A stretch of DNA of 64,000 nucleotides from Dechloromonas sp. A34 (lineage in GTDB: Bacteria; Pseudomonadota; Gammaproteobacteria; Burkholderiales; Rhodocyclaceae): the NCBI RefSeq assembly GCF_026261605.1, contig NZ_CP102486.1:3410001-3474000 (forward strand). The letters run 5' to 3'. The number at the start of each line of letters is the position of its first letter. Position 1 is the first letter of the stretch. The notes under the pieces are model-generated. The model saw only the letters and a program-made list of their open reading frames with translations, searched no databases and was not told where the DNA came from. Positions 8,792 through 17,604 of this stretch are shown one piece after another. The translations under genes and the position numbers were made by a program.

Positions 8792-11700
8792 CTATTTTAG
8801 TGAAAAATCGACACGGCTGGCCTTGGCTTTGGCATCGGTTTCAGCCTCGACTTTCGCTGGCAGCAGGAATAGTCGCTCAGGTGCGATCTTGCCCTGCTCG
8901 ATCAACCAGAGCTGGACATTTTCGGCCCGGCGTGTGGCCAATTGGACGACGTCATCATCGGTGACCGGCGAATTGGCCAGCATCAGCTTTTCCATTTCCT
9001 CTAGCGGCAAATCTTTTTGCAGTCCGATCATGTTGCGCGGTTTCGGGAACTTGGCGGCCTTGTAGGCGCGCGTCAGATAAGTCGTGTACTCCTCCGGGGC
9101 GATCTCGACATCGCGCAAGGATCCGCTGTTTTCGGCCTTGTTCGGCATGTCTTTCTGCTTTTCGAGCCGCATCGCACGTTCCATGGCGACCCGCTTGATG
9201 CCTTCCTTGTCGGCTTCCGGATCGGCCCGACCGGTGATCTCCAGATTCAGCGCCGAACGCTCGCTCAGCGCCTTGGCCAGGGTTTCCAAGGTCTTGCCGG
9301 CAGCCTCGCCGACGCGGGCACGGCCCGGTGCAAACTCAACGTTCGACAGTTCTTCGCCACTGCCCATCATCGAGCCGAGCAATGCAAACGGCGAGGTGAC
9401 GGCCTTCATGAACAGGTTGACAATGACCTTGATGATCAAGCCGCCGATCGAGAACTGCGGGTCATCCAGCGAACCGGAGATCGGCAGATTGAGGTCGATC
9501 TCGCCACGATTGTTCTTGAGTAGCGAAATCGCCAGATTGACTGGCAGCTTGGTGGCATCGGGACTCTCCACCGGATCGCCGAAAGTAAACTGGTCGATGA
9601 ACAGCTTGTTGTTGGCCGTCAGCTGATTGTTCTCCAGCTTGTAGGCCACGCTTAACGAGAGCTTGCCCTTCTCGATGTTGTAACCGGCATACTTGCCGGA
9701 GTACGGCGAGAAACCGGTCAGATCGACGCCGGTCACCTCGGCCTTGAGATCGAGATAGGTTTTGGCGGCCAGCGGATTCAGCTTGGCCTGGATCTGCACC
9801 GGCGCCGATTTGGCGTAACTGCCGCGAAGATCCAGATCGGCCACGGTGTTCTCGACCGACGACAGGCCGGTGACGCGCCCGCCCAGTCGGGTGATATTGA
9901 CGGTGTAATTCGGTTTGACGAAGAAATCGGAGAAATTCAGCGTGCCGTTCTGCAAGGTAATCTTGGCGATCTTGATCGGCAGCGGCGGCTTCTTCGGTGC
10001 AGCCTCCTTGACCACCGGCAGCGCAGGTGGCGGCACGGTCGTCACCACTGGCACCACCTCGCCTTCCGGCTTCTTGACGATATCCTGGACATTGAGGCGC
10101 CCGGCCTTGTTGAGAATCAACCGGGAATAGTAGTCACTCAGTGCAATTTCGCCGACGGTGATCGCCATCGGCTCCAGCTTGAAATCGATGCCACCCAGGT
10201 AGAGCGACTTCCAGCGCAGGAAATCGGCACTGTTGACCTTGTCGACCGCGAGAAAGTCACCCAGCGTCACCGACCCCTTGTAGGCAGCTTTCAGGCCGTC
10301 CTTGTCGATCCGTGCCGTGGCTTCGCCCTTGTTCGAGACCTGGCCGCGCGCCAGTTCGATATTCAGGCGCTCGGTAAAGTAGGGTTGCAGCGGTAGCAGC
10401 GGGATCGCCTGCGTCTCGACCATCACGGCGACATCAAGCGGCATCAGTTGAACACTCCCCCCAACTTTCAGGTTGCCCTGCTTGTTGATCCTGCCCTCCA
10501 GCGCAATGCTGCCCTTCTTGCCCGGATCATTGCCAAGATTCACGCCGCGCAGACTAAAACCCTCCAGTTCCTGCACCGCCGCCGGCCGTGTCGCCTGGTC
10601 CTCGAAACGGAAAGCGAGGTCGGCGATGTTCAATTTGGCGACGTGACCGATCCACGGCCGTTCGTCCTTGGCCTTGGCATCGGTCGCCCGGATCGTTTTC
10701 AGCACCGGAGAACTGACCCATTCGATCTGGCCGTCCTTGTTGCGCAGCATGCGGGCGCTGGTCCTGGCGTTGTCGACCTCGGCGATATCGATGCGATGTG
10801 CCGGCAGGTCAACCTTGATGCCCTTGACCGTCATCTTTTCGACCCGAAAACGCTCCCCCAGCTCAACCTGATAACTGACTTCGGACAGTTCGATCGGATC
10901 GGCAAGCCGGCTATCCAGCTTGCCGATCGCGGCATGCAGGTCACGCACTTCGCCGACCACGGTGACGGCCTTCGACTCATCCTTCCAGCGCACCAGGCCA
11001 TTACTCAGCGCAAACTCGCCGAGCGACCAGGCCAGCGGCTTGGCTGCGGCCGGCTGCTTCGGCTGCGCATCGGCCGGTTTGGACATTTTGCCAACCAGCT
11101 CCAGCACATTGAACTCGCCCTGACGATTAACCGACAGCGTGACATCGAGTCCATCCAGGGCAACCCGCTTGACGGCGATGCTCCGGTTAACCAGATCGGC
11201 ATTGTCGAGATCGACGTCCAGCCTCTTCCAGGCAAGCAGAGGCTGACCGTTGCTTTCGGCGACAGTCAGCCCCGACACATGGGCGCTGCCGATAACGGCC
11301 AGCGAAAAGACCTGATCGGCCCCCTCCTTGAATACCACCTTCAATTCCGAATCCAGCGTCCCGGCGGCCAGACGGATCGGCATCGTTTCCGGCAGATAGG
11401 GCTGGAGACGGGACAGATCGAAACGATCAAGGTCGAGATCGAGCACGCTTTCATGCGTGCCGGCAAAAGGTTTGCTGCGCCCCTTGAGCACCAGTTGGGA
11501 ACCGTTGATATTGGCGGAAAAATTCGGTTCGACCAGCACTTCTGCCTGGTAAGGCAGACTGGATACAAAAGGCACCCCCAAATTGATCTCGCCGATTACG
11601 TGCTTGGTACCCTCGGGCTGATCGTCAAACTCGATCCGGCCGCCGATCAATTGAATGTTGTTTAGAGAAAAACGCGGCGTCCCGGTATCCGGCTCATCCT

Positions 11701-12148
11701 TCGGCTTCATCCACTGCTCGAGCAGATCGGATATGTCGTAGCGCCCATCGGCGACCCGCGCCACGGCAAGGCGCAAGCCCTGCAGGCGAACCTCATCGAC
11801 GACGGCCGCCAGTTTGAAAATGGAGGCCGACGAGAGATTGATGAACAATTCGTCGAAGCCGGCGACTTCCCTCCCCCCATCGTTCTTGATCGACAGGCCA
11901 TTGACCCGCGCCGACAGCGCATAGGGGTTAATGTCGATTTTCTCGATGCTGACTTCGCGGTGCAATTCCTGCCCGAGTTGCTTGAGCAAAATTGATTTAA
12001 GCAGCGGCGGCGCGGCAAAATAGCCCAAAAGCCCGAAAACCAGCAAAAACCCGCCCAACCATTTGCCGATTTTCCTGCTACGAGTGGATTTCACGAGTTC
12101 GCCAAGCCGTGACATTGTCAGCGGATTGCTTGCGGTCTGGTCAGCCAT
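8792..12148 (-). CDS. Large DUF748/AsmA-like envelope protein
   Basis: An 1118-residue protein with one N-terminal membrane helix (about 28-50) and an otherwise periplasmic body of repeated beta-strand segments, as in DUF748 and AsmA-like proteins that are thought to bridge the envelope. A proline-rich linker (VVPVVTTVPPPALPVV) lies near residue 695. Near 990 the protein has a segment, LNLEITGRADPEADKEG, resembling the OmpA-C peptidoglycan-binding core. Function is inferred only from the family: envelope maintenance or lipid transport. It heads the minus-strand cluster with rmuC and starts divergently from the small membrane protein at 12221. Confidence 0.8.
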   Translation of the reverse strand: MADQTASNPLTMSRLGELVKSTRSRKIGKWLGGFLLVFGLLGYFAAPPLLKSILLKQLGQELHREVSIEKIDINPYALSARVNGLSIKNDGGREVAGFDELFINLSSASIFKLAAVVDEVRLQGLRLAVARVADGRYDISDLLEQWMKPKDEPDTGTPRFSLNNIQLIGGRIEFDDQPEGTKHVIGEINLGVPFVSSLPYQAEVLVEPNFSANINGSQLVLKGRSKPFAGTHESVLDLDLDRFDLSRLQPYLPETMPIRLAAGTLDSELKVVFKEGADQVFSLAVIGSAHVSGLTVAESNGQPLLAWKRLDVDLDNADLVNRSIAVKRVALDGLDVTLSVNRQGEFNVLELVGKMSKPADAQPKQPAAAKPLAWSLGEFALSNGLVRWKDESKAVTVVGEVRDLHAAIGKLDSRLADPIELSEVSYQVELGERFRVEKMTVKGIKVDLPAHRIDIAEVDNARTSARMLRNKDGQIEWVSSPVLKTIRATDAKAKDERPWIGHVAKLNIADLAFRFEDQATRPAAVQELEGFSLRGVNLGNDPGKKGSIALEGRINKQGNLKVGGSVQLMPLDVAVMVETQAIPLLPLQPYFTERLNIELARGQVSNKGEATARIDKDGLKAAYKGSVTLGDFLAVDKVNSADFLRWKSLYLGGIDFKLEPMAITVGEIALSDYYSRLILNKAGRLNVQDIVKKPEGEVVPVVTTVPPPALPVVKEAAPKKPPLPIKIAKITLQNGTLNFSDFFVKPNYTVNITRLGGRVTGLSSVENTVADLDLRGSYAKSAPVQIQAKLNPLAAKTYLDLKAEVTGVDLTGFSPYSGKYAGYNIEKGKLSLSVAYKLENNQLTANNKLFIDQFTFGDPVESPDATKLPVNLAISLLKNNRGEIDLNLPISGSLDDPQFSIGGLIIKVIVNLFMKAVTSPFALLGSMMGSGEELSNVEFAPGRARVGEAAGKTLETLAKALSERSALNLEITGRADPEADKEGIKRVAMERAMRLEKQKDMPNKAENSGSLRDVEIAPEEYTTYLTRAYKAAKFPKPRNMIGLQKDLPLEEMEKLMLANSPVTDDDVVQLATRRAENVQLWLIEQGKIAPERLFLLPAKVEAETDAKAKASRVDFSLK

Positions 12149-12220
12149 GATAATCTACCGTCGTTATAGTTTCTTCTGCCAATTTAGCACACCGGAACCG
12201 TCCTCAAGACGGCAAAAACC

Positions 12221-12619
12221 ATGGCCTGGATCATCAACGACATAAAAAAAGCACTGGCCCAACTCCGGCGCGGGCAAACCTGGCTGGCCATCGGACTGAT
12301 CAGCCTGTTCGCTTTTCTTGCTTATGTAGTCAGCCAGTTCGCCTTCAGAACCGATTCCGTTTTGATGTTTCTGCGGCACACCGCCAGTTCCTGCCGGGAA
12401 ATGACCAACGGCATCATCATCTTTCTGTTCTGCGGCATGATTTTCTTCCTGTTCACGGCCGTGCTGACGCTTGGCGAATTGCAGCGTTATTTCGACCTCA
12501 AACAGCGCTCGGCCCACTACCAAGCCCGCCAAACATTGTATTGGGGCCTAGGCTGGGGAGCCGTTGCCATCGGCATAGCGGTCGCCGCGCTGGTTTTCTT
12601 CAACACCTATTGTCGCTAG
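12221..12619 (+). CDS. Small inner-membrane protein of unknown function
   Basis: A 132-residue protein with three predicted membrane helices (about 20-42, 62-84 and 107-128). No family is recognised. It is followed 35 bases later by the diguanylate cyclase and then a CheY-like regulator, all on the plus strand, so an operon and a role in the same signalling path are possible but unproven. Confidence 0.6.
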   Translation: MAWIINDIKKALAQLRRGQTWLAIGLISLFAFLAYVVSQFAFRTDSVLMFLRHTASSCREMTNGIIIFLFCGMIFFLFTAVLTLGELQRYFDLKQRSAHYQARQTLYWGLGWGAVAIGIAVAALVFFNTYCR

Positions 12620-12654
12620 ACTGCGCTGGCAAATCTGCCCACCCGCGGTTCCCC

Positions 12655-13605
12655 ATGAAAATCCTCATCGTTGAAGACAGCCGTGCCAACCTCCTCGTAC
12701 TGACCCAGTACGTCGAGCGTTACGGCGCCACGGCGATCCCAGCCGAGAATGGCGAAAACGCGGTGGCCACCTTCAGCCGTGAACGGCCCGACCTGGTACT
12801 GCTCGACGTCATTCTTCCCGACATCGACGGCTTCGAGGTCGCTCGCCGCATCCGCGGGCTGGAAAATCCCGGCGACTGGACCCCGATCATCTTTCTCTCC
12901 GCACTCGGCAAAGACGAGGATATCGAGAAGGGCATTTCGGCCGGCGGCGACGACTACCTGCACAAGCCGGTCAGCGAAATCGTGCTCGATGCCAAGATTC
13001 GCGCCATGCAGCGCCTCATCCAGATGCGGACATCGCTGGTCGTGCTCGCCCGCAAGCTCGATGTCGCCAATCAGGAATTGAAGCGCCTGTCGGCCAGCGA
13101 CGGTCTGACCGGCATCGCCAACCGGCGCTTCTTCGACGAATATATCTCGCGCGAATGGCGGCGCGGCCGCCGCAACGCCAGCGGCATCGCGCTGATGATG
13201 TGCGACGTCGACCACTTCAAGCTGTTCAACGACACCTACGGCCACCAGGCGGGCGACGACTGCCTGCGTCGCGTCGCCGGCGCCATCGCCGCCAACCTGG
13301 AGCGGGCTGCCGACATTGCCGCGCGCTACGGCGGCGAGGAATTTGTCGTCGTTCTGCCCGAGACCTCGCTCGGTGGTGCCCTGATGGTGGCCGAAAAAAT
13401 TCGCCACGCTGTTCACGCACTGAACATCCCCCACTCCGCGTCGTCATTTGGACGGGTCACGCTGAGTATCGGCATCGCCTCCGCAGTACCCGAACTCGAC
13501 AATCCGTGCGACGAATTGATTCTGGCCGCCGACCGTGCCCTTTACCATGCCAAGCACACGGGCCGCGATCGCGTGTGCCGGGCCGACAAGATTCCGGCCG
13601 CCTGA
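12655..13605 (+). CDS. Response regulator diguanylate cyclase (REC-GGDEF)
   Basis: A 316-residue two-domain protein. Residues 1-120 form a receiver domain (ILIVEDSRAN at the start, phospho-acceptor in LVLLDVILPDIDG). A short helical linker leads to a GGDEF domain with the active-site signature GGEEF and DGLTGIANRRFFDE before it. RAAD lies exactly five residues before GGEEF and matches an RxxD inhibitory site, so c-di-GMP should feed back on the enzyme. The ATG at 12655 is used because the upstream extension lacks receiver similarity and overlaps the previous gene. Its output would be c-di-GMP made on phosphorylation. Confidence 0.92.
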   Translation: MKILIVEDSRANLLVLTQYVERYGATAIPAENGENAVATFSRERPDLVLLDVILPDIDGFEVARRIRGLENPGDWTPIIFLSALGKDEDIEKGISAGGDDYLHKPVSEIVLDAKIRAMQRLIQMRTSLVVLARKLDVANQELKRLSASDGLTGIANRRFFDEYISREWRRGRRNASGIALMMCDVDHFKLFNDTYGHQAGDDCLRRVAGAIAANLERAADIAARYGGEEFVVVLPETSLGGALMVAEKIRHAVHALNIPHSASSFGRVTLSIGIASAVPELDNPCDELILAADRALYHAKHTGRDRVCRADKIPAA

Positions 13606-13608
13606 CCC

Positions 13609-14001
13609 ATGGCCGGCAAACGTATATCGATATTGATCGTCGACGACAACGACATCATGCGTACGGTCTTGCGCGGCATCGTCCGCGGCGATGACTACGA
13701 AGTCGTCGGCGAAGCCCGCAACGGCATTCTGGCAGTCGAACTCGCGCAGCGCCTGAAACCCGATATCGTTTGCCTGGATGTGCTGATGCCGGAAAAGAAC
13801 GGTCTGGAAGCCCTCTGCGAAATCAAGGCGGCCCGCCCCGAAACCGTGGTCATCATGATCACCGGCAACGCCGACCCAGGAACGGTTCAGGAGGCGATCG
13901 TTGGCGGCGCTGGCGGCTTCATTGTCAAGCCCTTCAACGCCGCCCGCGTGCTCGACACACTGGACAAGGTAGCGGCGCGCATCCGCCAGAAATCGGGCTA
14001 G
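13609..14001 (+). CDS. CheY-like single-domain response regulator
   Basis: A 130-residue protein consisting of one receiver domain: acidic pocket ILIVDDND, phospho-acceptor in DIVCLDVLMPEKNG, conserved Thr in VIMITGNA and Lys in GFIVKPF. It has no output domain, so it must act through a partner. It starts three bases after the diguanylate cyclase and is probably co-expressed. Its TAG stop lies inside the hairpin repeat that follows. Confidence 0.88.
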   Translation: MAGKRISILIVDDNDIMRTVLRGIVRGDDYEVVGEARNGILAVELAQRLKPDIVCLDVLMPEKNGLEALCEIKAARPETVVIMITGNADPGTVQEAIVGGAGGFIVKPFNAARVLDTLDKVAARIRQKSG

Positions 14002-14055
14002 TAGCAGCCTTTGAATTGGTGGTGCGAGTGCCGGCCCTTGAATTCATGGTGCTAG
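13998..14055. repeat. Convergent-junction hairpin repeat, copy 2 (double unit)
   Basis: The first unit is CTAGTAGCA, a 13-nt loop and TGGTGCGAG (13998-14028). A second, less complete unit follows and ends in TGGTGCTAG (14047-14055). The outer arms CTAGTAGCA and TGGTGCTAG also pair with each other. The TAG stop of the response regulator (13999-14001) lies in the left arm and the gloB stop (14052-14054, read on the minus strand) in the right arm. Confidence 0.7.
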
Positions 14056-14807
14056 AAGACGTTCCGCCAGCCGCGGATGGCGGAAAAAATCGCTGTTTTG
14101 GAGCGGTCGACCGCATCATGCTGCAAACCTGCTGCAATCACGGCAGCTTCACCGCTGCGCAGGAAGGGATTGGTCGCCTTTTCCTCGGCCAGCGTCGACG
14201 GCACGCTGGGCAATCCCGCGGCACGCTGCGCCGCCACCCGGGTGACGCGCTGCCTTAAGGCGAGGTTGTCCGGTTCGACGGCCAGCGCAAAACGTAGATT
14301 CATCTCGGTGTATTCGTGGGCGCAATAGATTAGCGTCTCGTCGGGCAAGGCGGCAAAGCTGTCGAGGGAGGCAGCCATCTGCGCCGGCGTCCCCTCGAAC
14401 AGACGGCCGCAGCCGGCGCCGAACAAGGTGTCGCCACAGAACAGCAACCCCGGCGCGTAGTAGGCAATATGGCCCAGCGTATGGCCGGGGACGGCCATCA
14501 CCTGGAGCGTCTGGCCGAGAACTTCGATGCGTTCGCCACCGTCCAAAGGCCGGGTACAGCCTGTGATAGACTCTTTGGCCGGCGCAAAGACCTCGGGCTT
14601 GTAGTGTGCCTTCAGTTCGCCAACGCCGCCTTGATGGTCGCCATGGTGATGCGTGATCAGGATGCCCTCCAGCCGCAGACCGTCGGCCTCCAGCCGCGCC
14701 AGCACGGGTGCTGCCTCGCCGGGGTCGACGACGAAGGCACTGCTGCCCTGGGTCAACAGCCAGATGTAATTGTCCTTGAATGCGGGAATGAACGACACGT
14801 CAAACAT
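14052..14807 (-). CDS. gloB: Hydroxyacylglutathione hydrolase (glyoxalase II)
   Basis: A 251-residue metallo-beta-lactamase-fold enzyme that hydrolyses S-lactoylglutathione in methylglyoxal detoxification. The metal site is clear: THHHGDH near residue 52, GHTLGH near 109, FCGDTLFGAGCGR near 122, and CAHEYTEMNLRFA near 160, which is the glutathione-binding region typical of GloB. It is divergent from the methyltransferase gene, matching the gloB/yafS/rnhA/dnaQ order of many gamma- and betaproteobacteria. Confidence 0.95.
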   Translation of the reverse strand: MFDVSFIPAFKDNYIWLLTQGSSAFVVDPGEAAPVLARLEADGLRLEGILITHHHGDHQGGVGELKAHYKPEVFAPAKESITGCTRPLDGGERIEVLGQTLQVMAVPGHTLGHIAYYAPGLLFCGDTLFGAGCGRLFEGTPAQMAASLDSFAALPDETLIYCAHEYTEMNLRFALAVEPDNLALRQRVTRVAAQRAAGLPSVPSTLAEEKATNPFLRSGEAAVIAAGLQHDAVDRSKTAIFSAIRGWRNVF

Positions 14808-14835
14808 GCCGGAACTATCAAGCCAGGAACGTCGG

Positions 14836-15552
14836 ATGTCAATTCCCGGTCTCGATGCCTGGCTGGGCTCGGCTCAGGGCCGTTACGTGCTCGACTGGGA
14901 GCAGGACAAGCTTGATGAGGCGGTGGCCGACGTTTTCGGCTTCAATGCCCTGCAAATCGGTCTGCCCCAGTTCGATTTCCTGCGCGCCAACCGCATCCCT
15001 CTGCGCCAGAAGGCCGGCGAGTTCGGCGTCGTCGATGTCCTGTGCGAGATGCCGGCCCTCCCCTTTGCCTCGCACAGCACCGATCTCGTGGTCATGCCGC
15101 ACGTGCTGGAGTTCAGCGACGACCCGCACCAGATCCTGCGCGAAGTTGAACGCATCCTGATCCCGGAAGGACAGGTCATCATCGTCGGTTTTAATCCGCT
15201 CTCGCTGTGGGGCCTCAAGAAAAGCGTCGATCGCACCGGCAATTTTCCGTGGAACGGCAGTTACCTCTCGCTGACGCGCCTCAAGGACTGGTTGAAGCTG
15301 CTCGGTTTCGAAGTCGACCGCGGCACCCTGGGCTGTTACGCCCCCCCTTTCGAGCAGGCGCGATGGCTGCACCGCTCGCATTTCATCGAGTCCGCTGGCG
15401 AACGCTGGTGGGATTTTTTCGGTGGTGTCTATCTGCTGCGGGCGATCAAGCGCACGCACGGCATGCATCTGATCACCCCCGAATGGAGAAAAAAGCCGGT
15501 GCGCGCCAAGGCGTTGCGCCCGGTTGTTCACAAGGAAAAACATGGCCGTTGA
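14836..15552 (+). CDS. SAM-dependent methyltransferase (YafS-like)
   Basis: A 238-residue class I methyltransferase-like protein. [20 protein letters not shown] followed by [18 protein letters not shown] matches the post-motif I and acidic loop region of Methyltransf_11 proteins. The glycine-rich SAM motif at the N-terminus is weak. The ATG at 14836 has AGGAA seven bases upstream; earlier ATGs exist but overlap the gloB promoter. It sits where yafS is found in E. coli, between gloB and rnhA, and overlaps rnhA by 11 bp. The substrate is unknown. Confidence 0.75.
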   Translation: MSIPGLDAWLGSAQGRYVLDWEQDKLDEAVADVFGFNALQIGLPQFDFLRANRIPLRQKAGEFGVVDVLCEMPALPFASHSTDLVVMPHVLEFSDDPHQILREVERILIPEGQVIIVGFNPLSLWGLKKSVDRTGNFPWNGSYLSLTRLKDWLKLLGFEVDRGTLGCYAPPFEQARWLHRSHFIESAGERWWDFFGGVYLLRAIKRTHGMHLITPEWRKKPVRAKALRPVVHKEKHGR

Positions 15553-15985
15553 GGAAACGATAGAGATCTATACCGATGGCGCCTGCAAGGGCAACCCAGG
15601 CCCCGGCGGCTGGGGCGCGATCCTGCGCGTCGGCAAGCACGAAAAGGAGTTGTGGGGCGGCGAGAAGGAAACCACCAACAACCGCATGGAACTGACGGCC
15701 GCGATCCGCGCCATCGAGGCCCTGAAGCGTCCGGTCGCCGGCCGCATCTACACCGACTCGCAATATGTCCTGAAGGGCATCAACGAGTGGATTCACGGCT
15801 GGAAGCGCAACGGCTGGAAGACGGCCGACAAGAAGCCGGTAAAGAACGCCGATCTCTGGCAACTGCTCGACGCCCAGGTCAAACAGCACAAGCTGGAATG
15901 GATCTGGGTCAAGGGCCACGCCGGCCACCCGGAAAACGAACGCGCCGATGCGCTGGCCAATCGCGGCATTGAAGAATTGAGGTAA
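15542..15985 (+). CDS. rnhA: Ribonuclease HI
   Basis: A 147-residue enzyme that degrades RNA in RNA:DNA hybrids. The catalytic carboxylates are visible in [27 protein letters not shown] (Glu), YTDSQYV (Asp) and ENERADALA (Asp), with the His loop GHAGHPEN. The ATG at 15542 follows AAGGA and overlaps the end of the methyltransferase gene. dnaQ follows after four bases. Confidence 0.96.
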   Translation: MAVEETIEIYTDGACKGNPGPGGWGAILRVGKHEKELWGGEKETTNNRMELTAAIRAIEALKRPVAGRIYTDSQYVLKGINEWIHGWKRNGWKTADKKPVKNADLWQLLDAQVKQHKLEWIWVKGHAGHPENERADALANRGIEELR

Positions 15986-15989
15986 AGAC

Positions 15990-16703
15990 ATGCGCCAAGT
16001 TGTTCTCGACACCGAAACCACCGGCCTCGACCCCCGTTCGGGTCACCGCATCATTGAAGTCGCCTGCATCGAGATGGTCAATCGCCGGCTGACCGGCCGC
16101 CATCTGCACAAATACACCAACCCCGAGCGCGAAATCGACGAAGGCGCCCAGGCGGTACACGGCATCTCGCTCGAGTTCCTGGCCGACAAGCCGAAATTCG
16201 CCGACATCGCCGACGAGTTCCTCGAATTCATCAATGGCGCCGAGCTGATCATCCACAACGCGCCCTTCGACCTCGGCTTCCTCAATGCCGAACTGCGGCG
16301 CCTCGACCGCGTGCCGGTCGAAACCATCTGCAGCGGCGTCACCGACACGCTGAAGATGGCCAAGGAACTGCACCCGGGCAAGCGCAACAGCCTGGATGCC
16401 CTGTGCGAACGCTACGAGATCGACAACTCCAGCCGCACCCTGCACGGCGCCCTGCTCGACACCGAACTGCTGGCCGACGTCTTCCTGGCCATGACCCGCG
16501 GCCAGAACTCGCTGATGATCGAACCGGATGCCGCACCGCGCCCGCAACTCGGGGCCGACGGCATGGTCCGCCAGCGCAAGCCGCTGTTCGTCCAACGCGC
16601 CACGGCCGAAGAACTGACCGACCACGAGCGCGTCCTGGCCGCTATCGACAAAGAGTCGAAAGGCGCCTGCGTCTGGCTGCCCAAGACCGAAGCGGCGAGC
16701 TGA
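15990..16703 (+). CDS. dnaQ: DNA polymerase III epsilon subunit (proofreading exonuclease)
   Basis: A 237-residue DEDDh exonuclease: Exo I VLDTETTGLDP at residues 5-15, Exo II IIHNAPFDLGFLN near 87, and Exo III with HGALLDTELLA near 151. It proofreads for the replicative polymerase. The end of the C-terminal region, where alpha binding occurs, reads CVWLP. It is translated just downstream of rnhA, as in many proteobacteria. Confidence 0.95.
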   Translation: MRQVVLDTETTGLDPRSGHRIIEVACIEMVNRRLTGRHLHKYTNPEREIDEGAQAVHGISLEFLADKPKFADIADEFLEFINGAELIIHNAPFDLGFLNAELRRLDRVPVETICSGVTDTLKMAKELHPGKRNSLDALCERYEIDNSSRTLHGALLDTELLADVFLAMTRGQNSLMIEPDAAPRPQLGADGMVRQRKPLFVQRATAEELTDHERVLAAIDKESKGACVWLPKTEAAS

Positions 16704-16710
16704 GCGCAGC

Positions 16711-17604
16711 ATGGTTCCGATCTCTCTGTTCGTCTGGATCATCCTCGAAGTCACCGTCTACCTGGCCATCGGCCGTTACTTCATGCATCTCGACTGGCCG
16801 CTGGCCATCGTCGGCGCCTTCAACTGCGTGCTCGGCCTGCGTTTCTGGATGAACGCCGTGACCTGGTACTACGGCATGACCTACGCCTCGCCGGCGCCGC
16901 CGCTGGGCTTCGCCAAGCGCCTCGCGATCATGGTCGGCGAATACTTCGCCTTCCTGTTCACCTTCCTGGTGGTGATCCCCTTCGAACCGCTGTGGATGCC
17001 GGCAGACCGGCTGCCGAGCGGGCGCCATCCGATCCTGCTCGTCCATGGCTATGGTGTCAGCCGCGGCGTCTGGTGGCTGCTGCGCCGCCGCCTGGAAGCC
17101 GTCGGCCATACCGTCGCCACGGTCAGCCTGGTGCCGCCCTACACCAGCATCGGCAAGCTGGTGCCGCAACTGCATCAGCGCATCGAGGAAGTCTGCGCCG
17201 CTACCGGCAGCAAGCAGCTCACCCTGGTCGCCCACAGCATGGGCGGCCTGGTCTGCCGCTCCTATCTGGCTCGCCATGGCATTGCCCGGGTCGCCAAGCT
17301 GATTACCCTGGCCGCGCCGCATGGCGGCTCCGCCATGGCCCGCATCGGCCTCGGCCAGAACGCCCGCGAAATGGAACCGGGGTCGCTCTGGCTGCGCGAC
17401 ATGGCCAGCGAAGGCCTGAAGATTCCCGCCGTCGCCCTGCGCAATCCCTACGACAATTACTCGATGCCGCAGGACAATCAGCGCCTGCCCGGCGCGCAGG
17501 ATGTCGAACTTCCGGCGATCGGCCACATCGCGATGCTTTATGATGGACGGGTTGCCAATCTCGTCCTCGACTCCTGCCGCGACGAAAAACGAAAAACGCC
17601 ATGA
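16711..17604 (+). CDS. Membrane-anchored alpha/beta hydrolase (lipase-like)
   Basis: A 297-residue protein. Two or three hydrophobic segments lie in the first 95 residues, so it is probably anchored in the inner membrane. The alpha/beta hydrolase core begins at ILLVHGYGVSRGVW near 109. The nucleophile elbow is AHSMGG near 173, and a candidate catalytic His is in IGHIAMLYDGRVANLV near the end. The fold resembles triacylglycerol lipases and lecithin acyltransferase-like enzymes; the substrate cannot be told. Its TGA overlaps the apeB ATG (ATGA), so translation is probably coupled. Confidence 0.78.
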   Translation: MVPISLFVWIILEVTVYLAIGRYFMHLDWPLAIVGAFNCVLGLRFWMNAVTWYYGMTYASPAPPLGFAKRLAIMVGEYFAFLFTFLVVIPFEPLWMPADRLPSGRHPILLVHGYGVSRGVWWLLRRRLEAVGHTVATVSLVPPYTSIGKLVPQLHQRIEEVCAATGSKQLTLVAHSMGGLVCRSYLARHGIARVAKLITLAAPHGGSAMARIGLGQNAREMEPGSLWLRDMASEGLKIPAVALRNPYDNYSMPQDNQRLPGAQDVELPAIGHIAMLYDGRVANLVLDSCRDEKRKTP

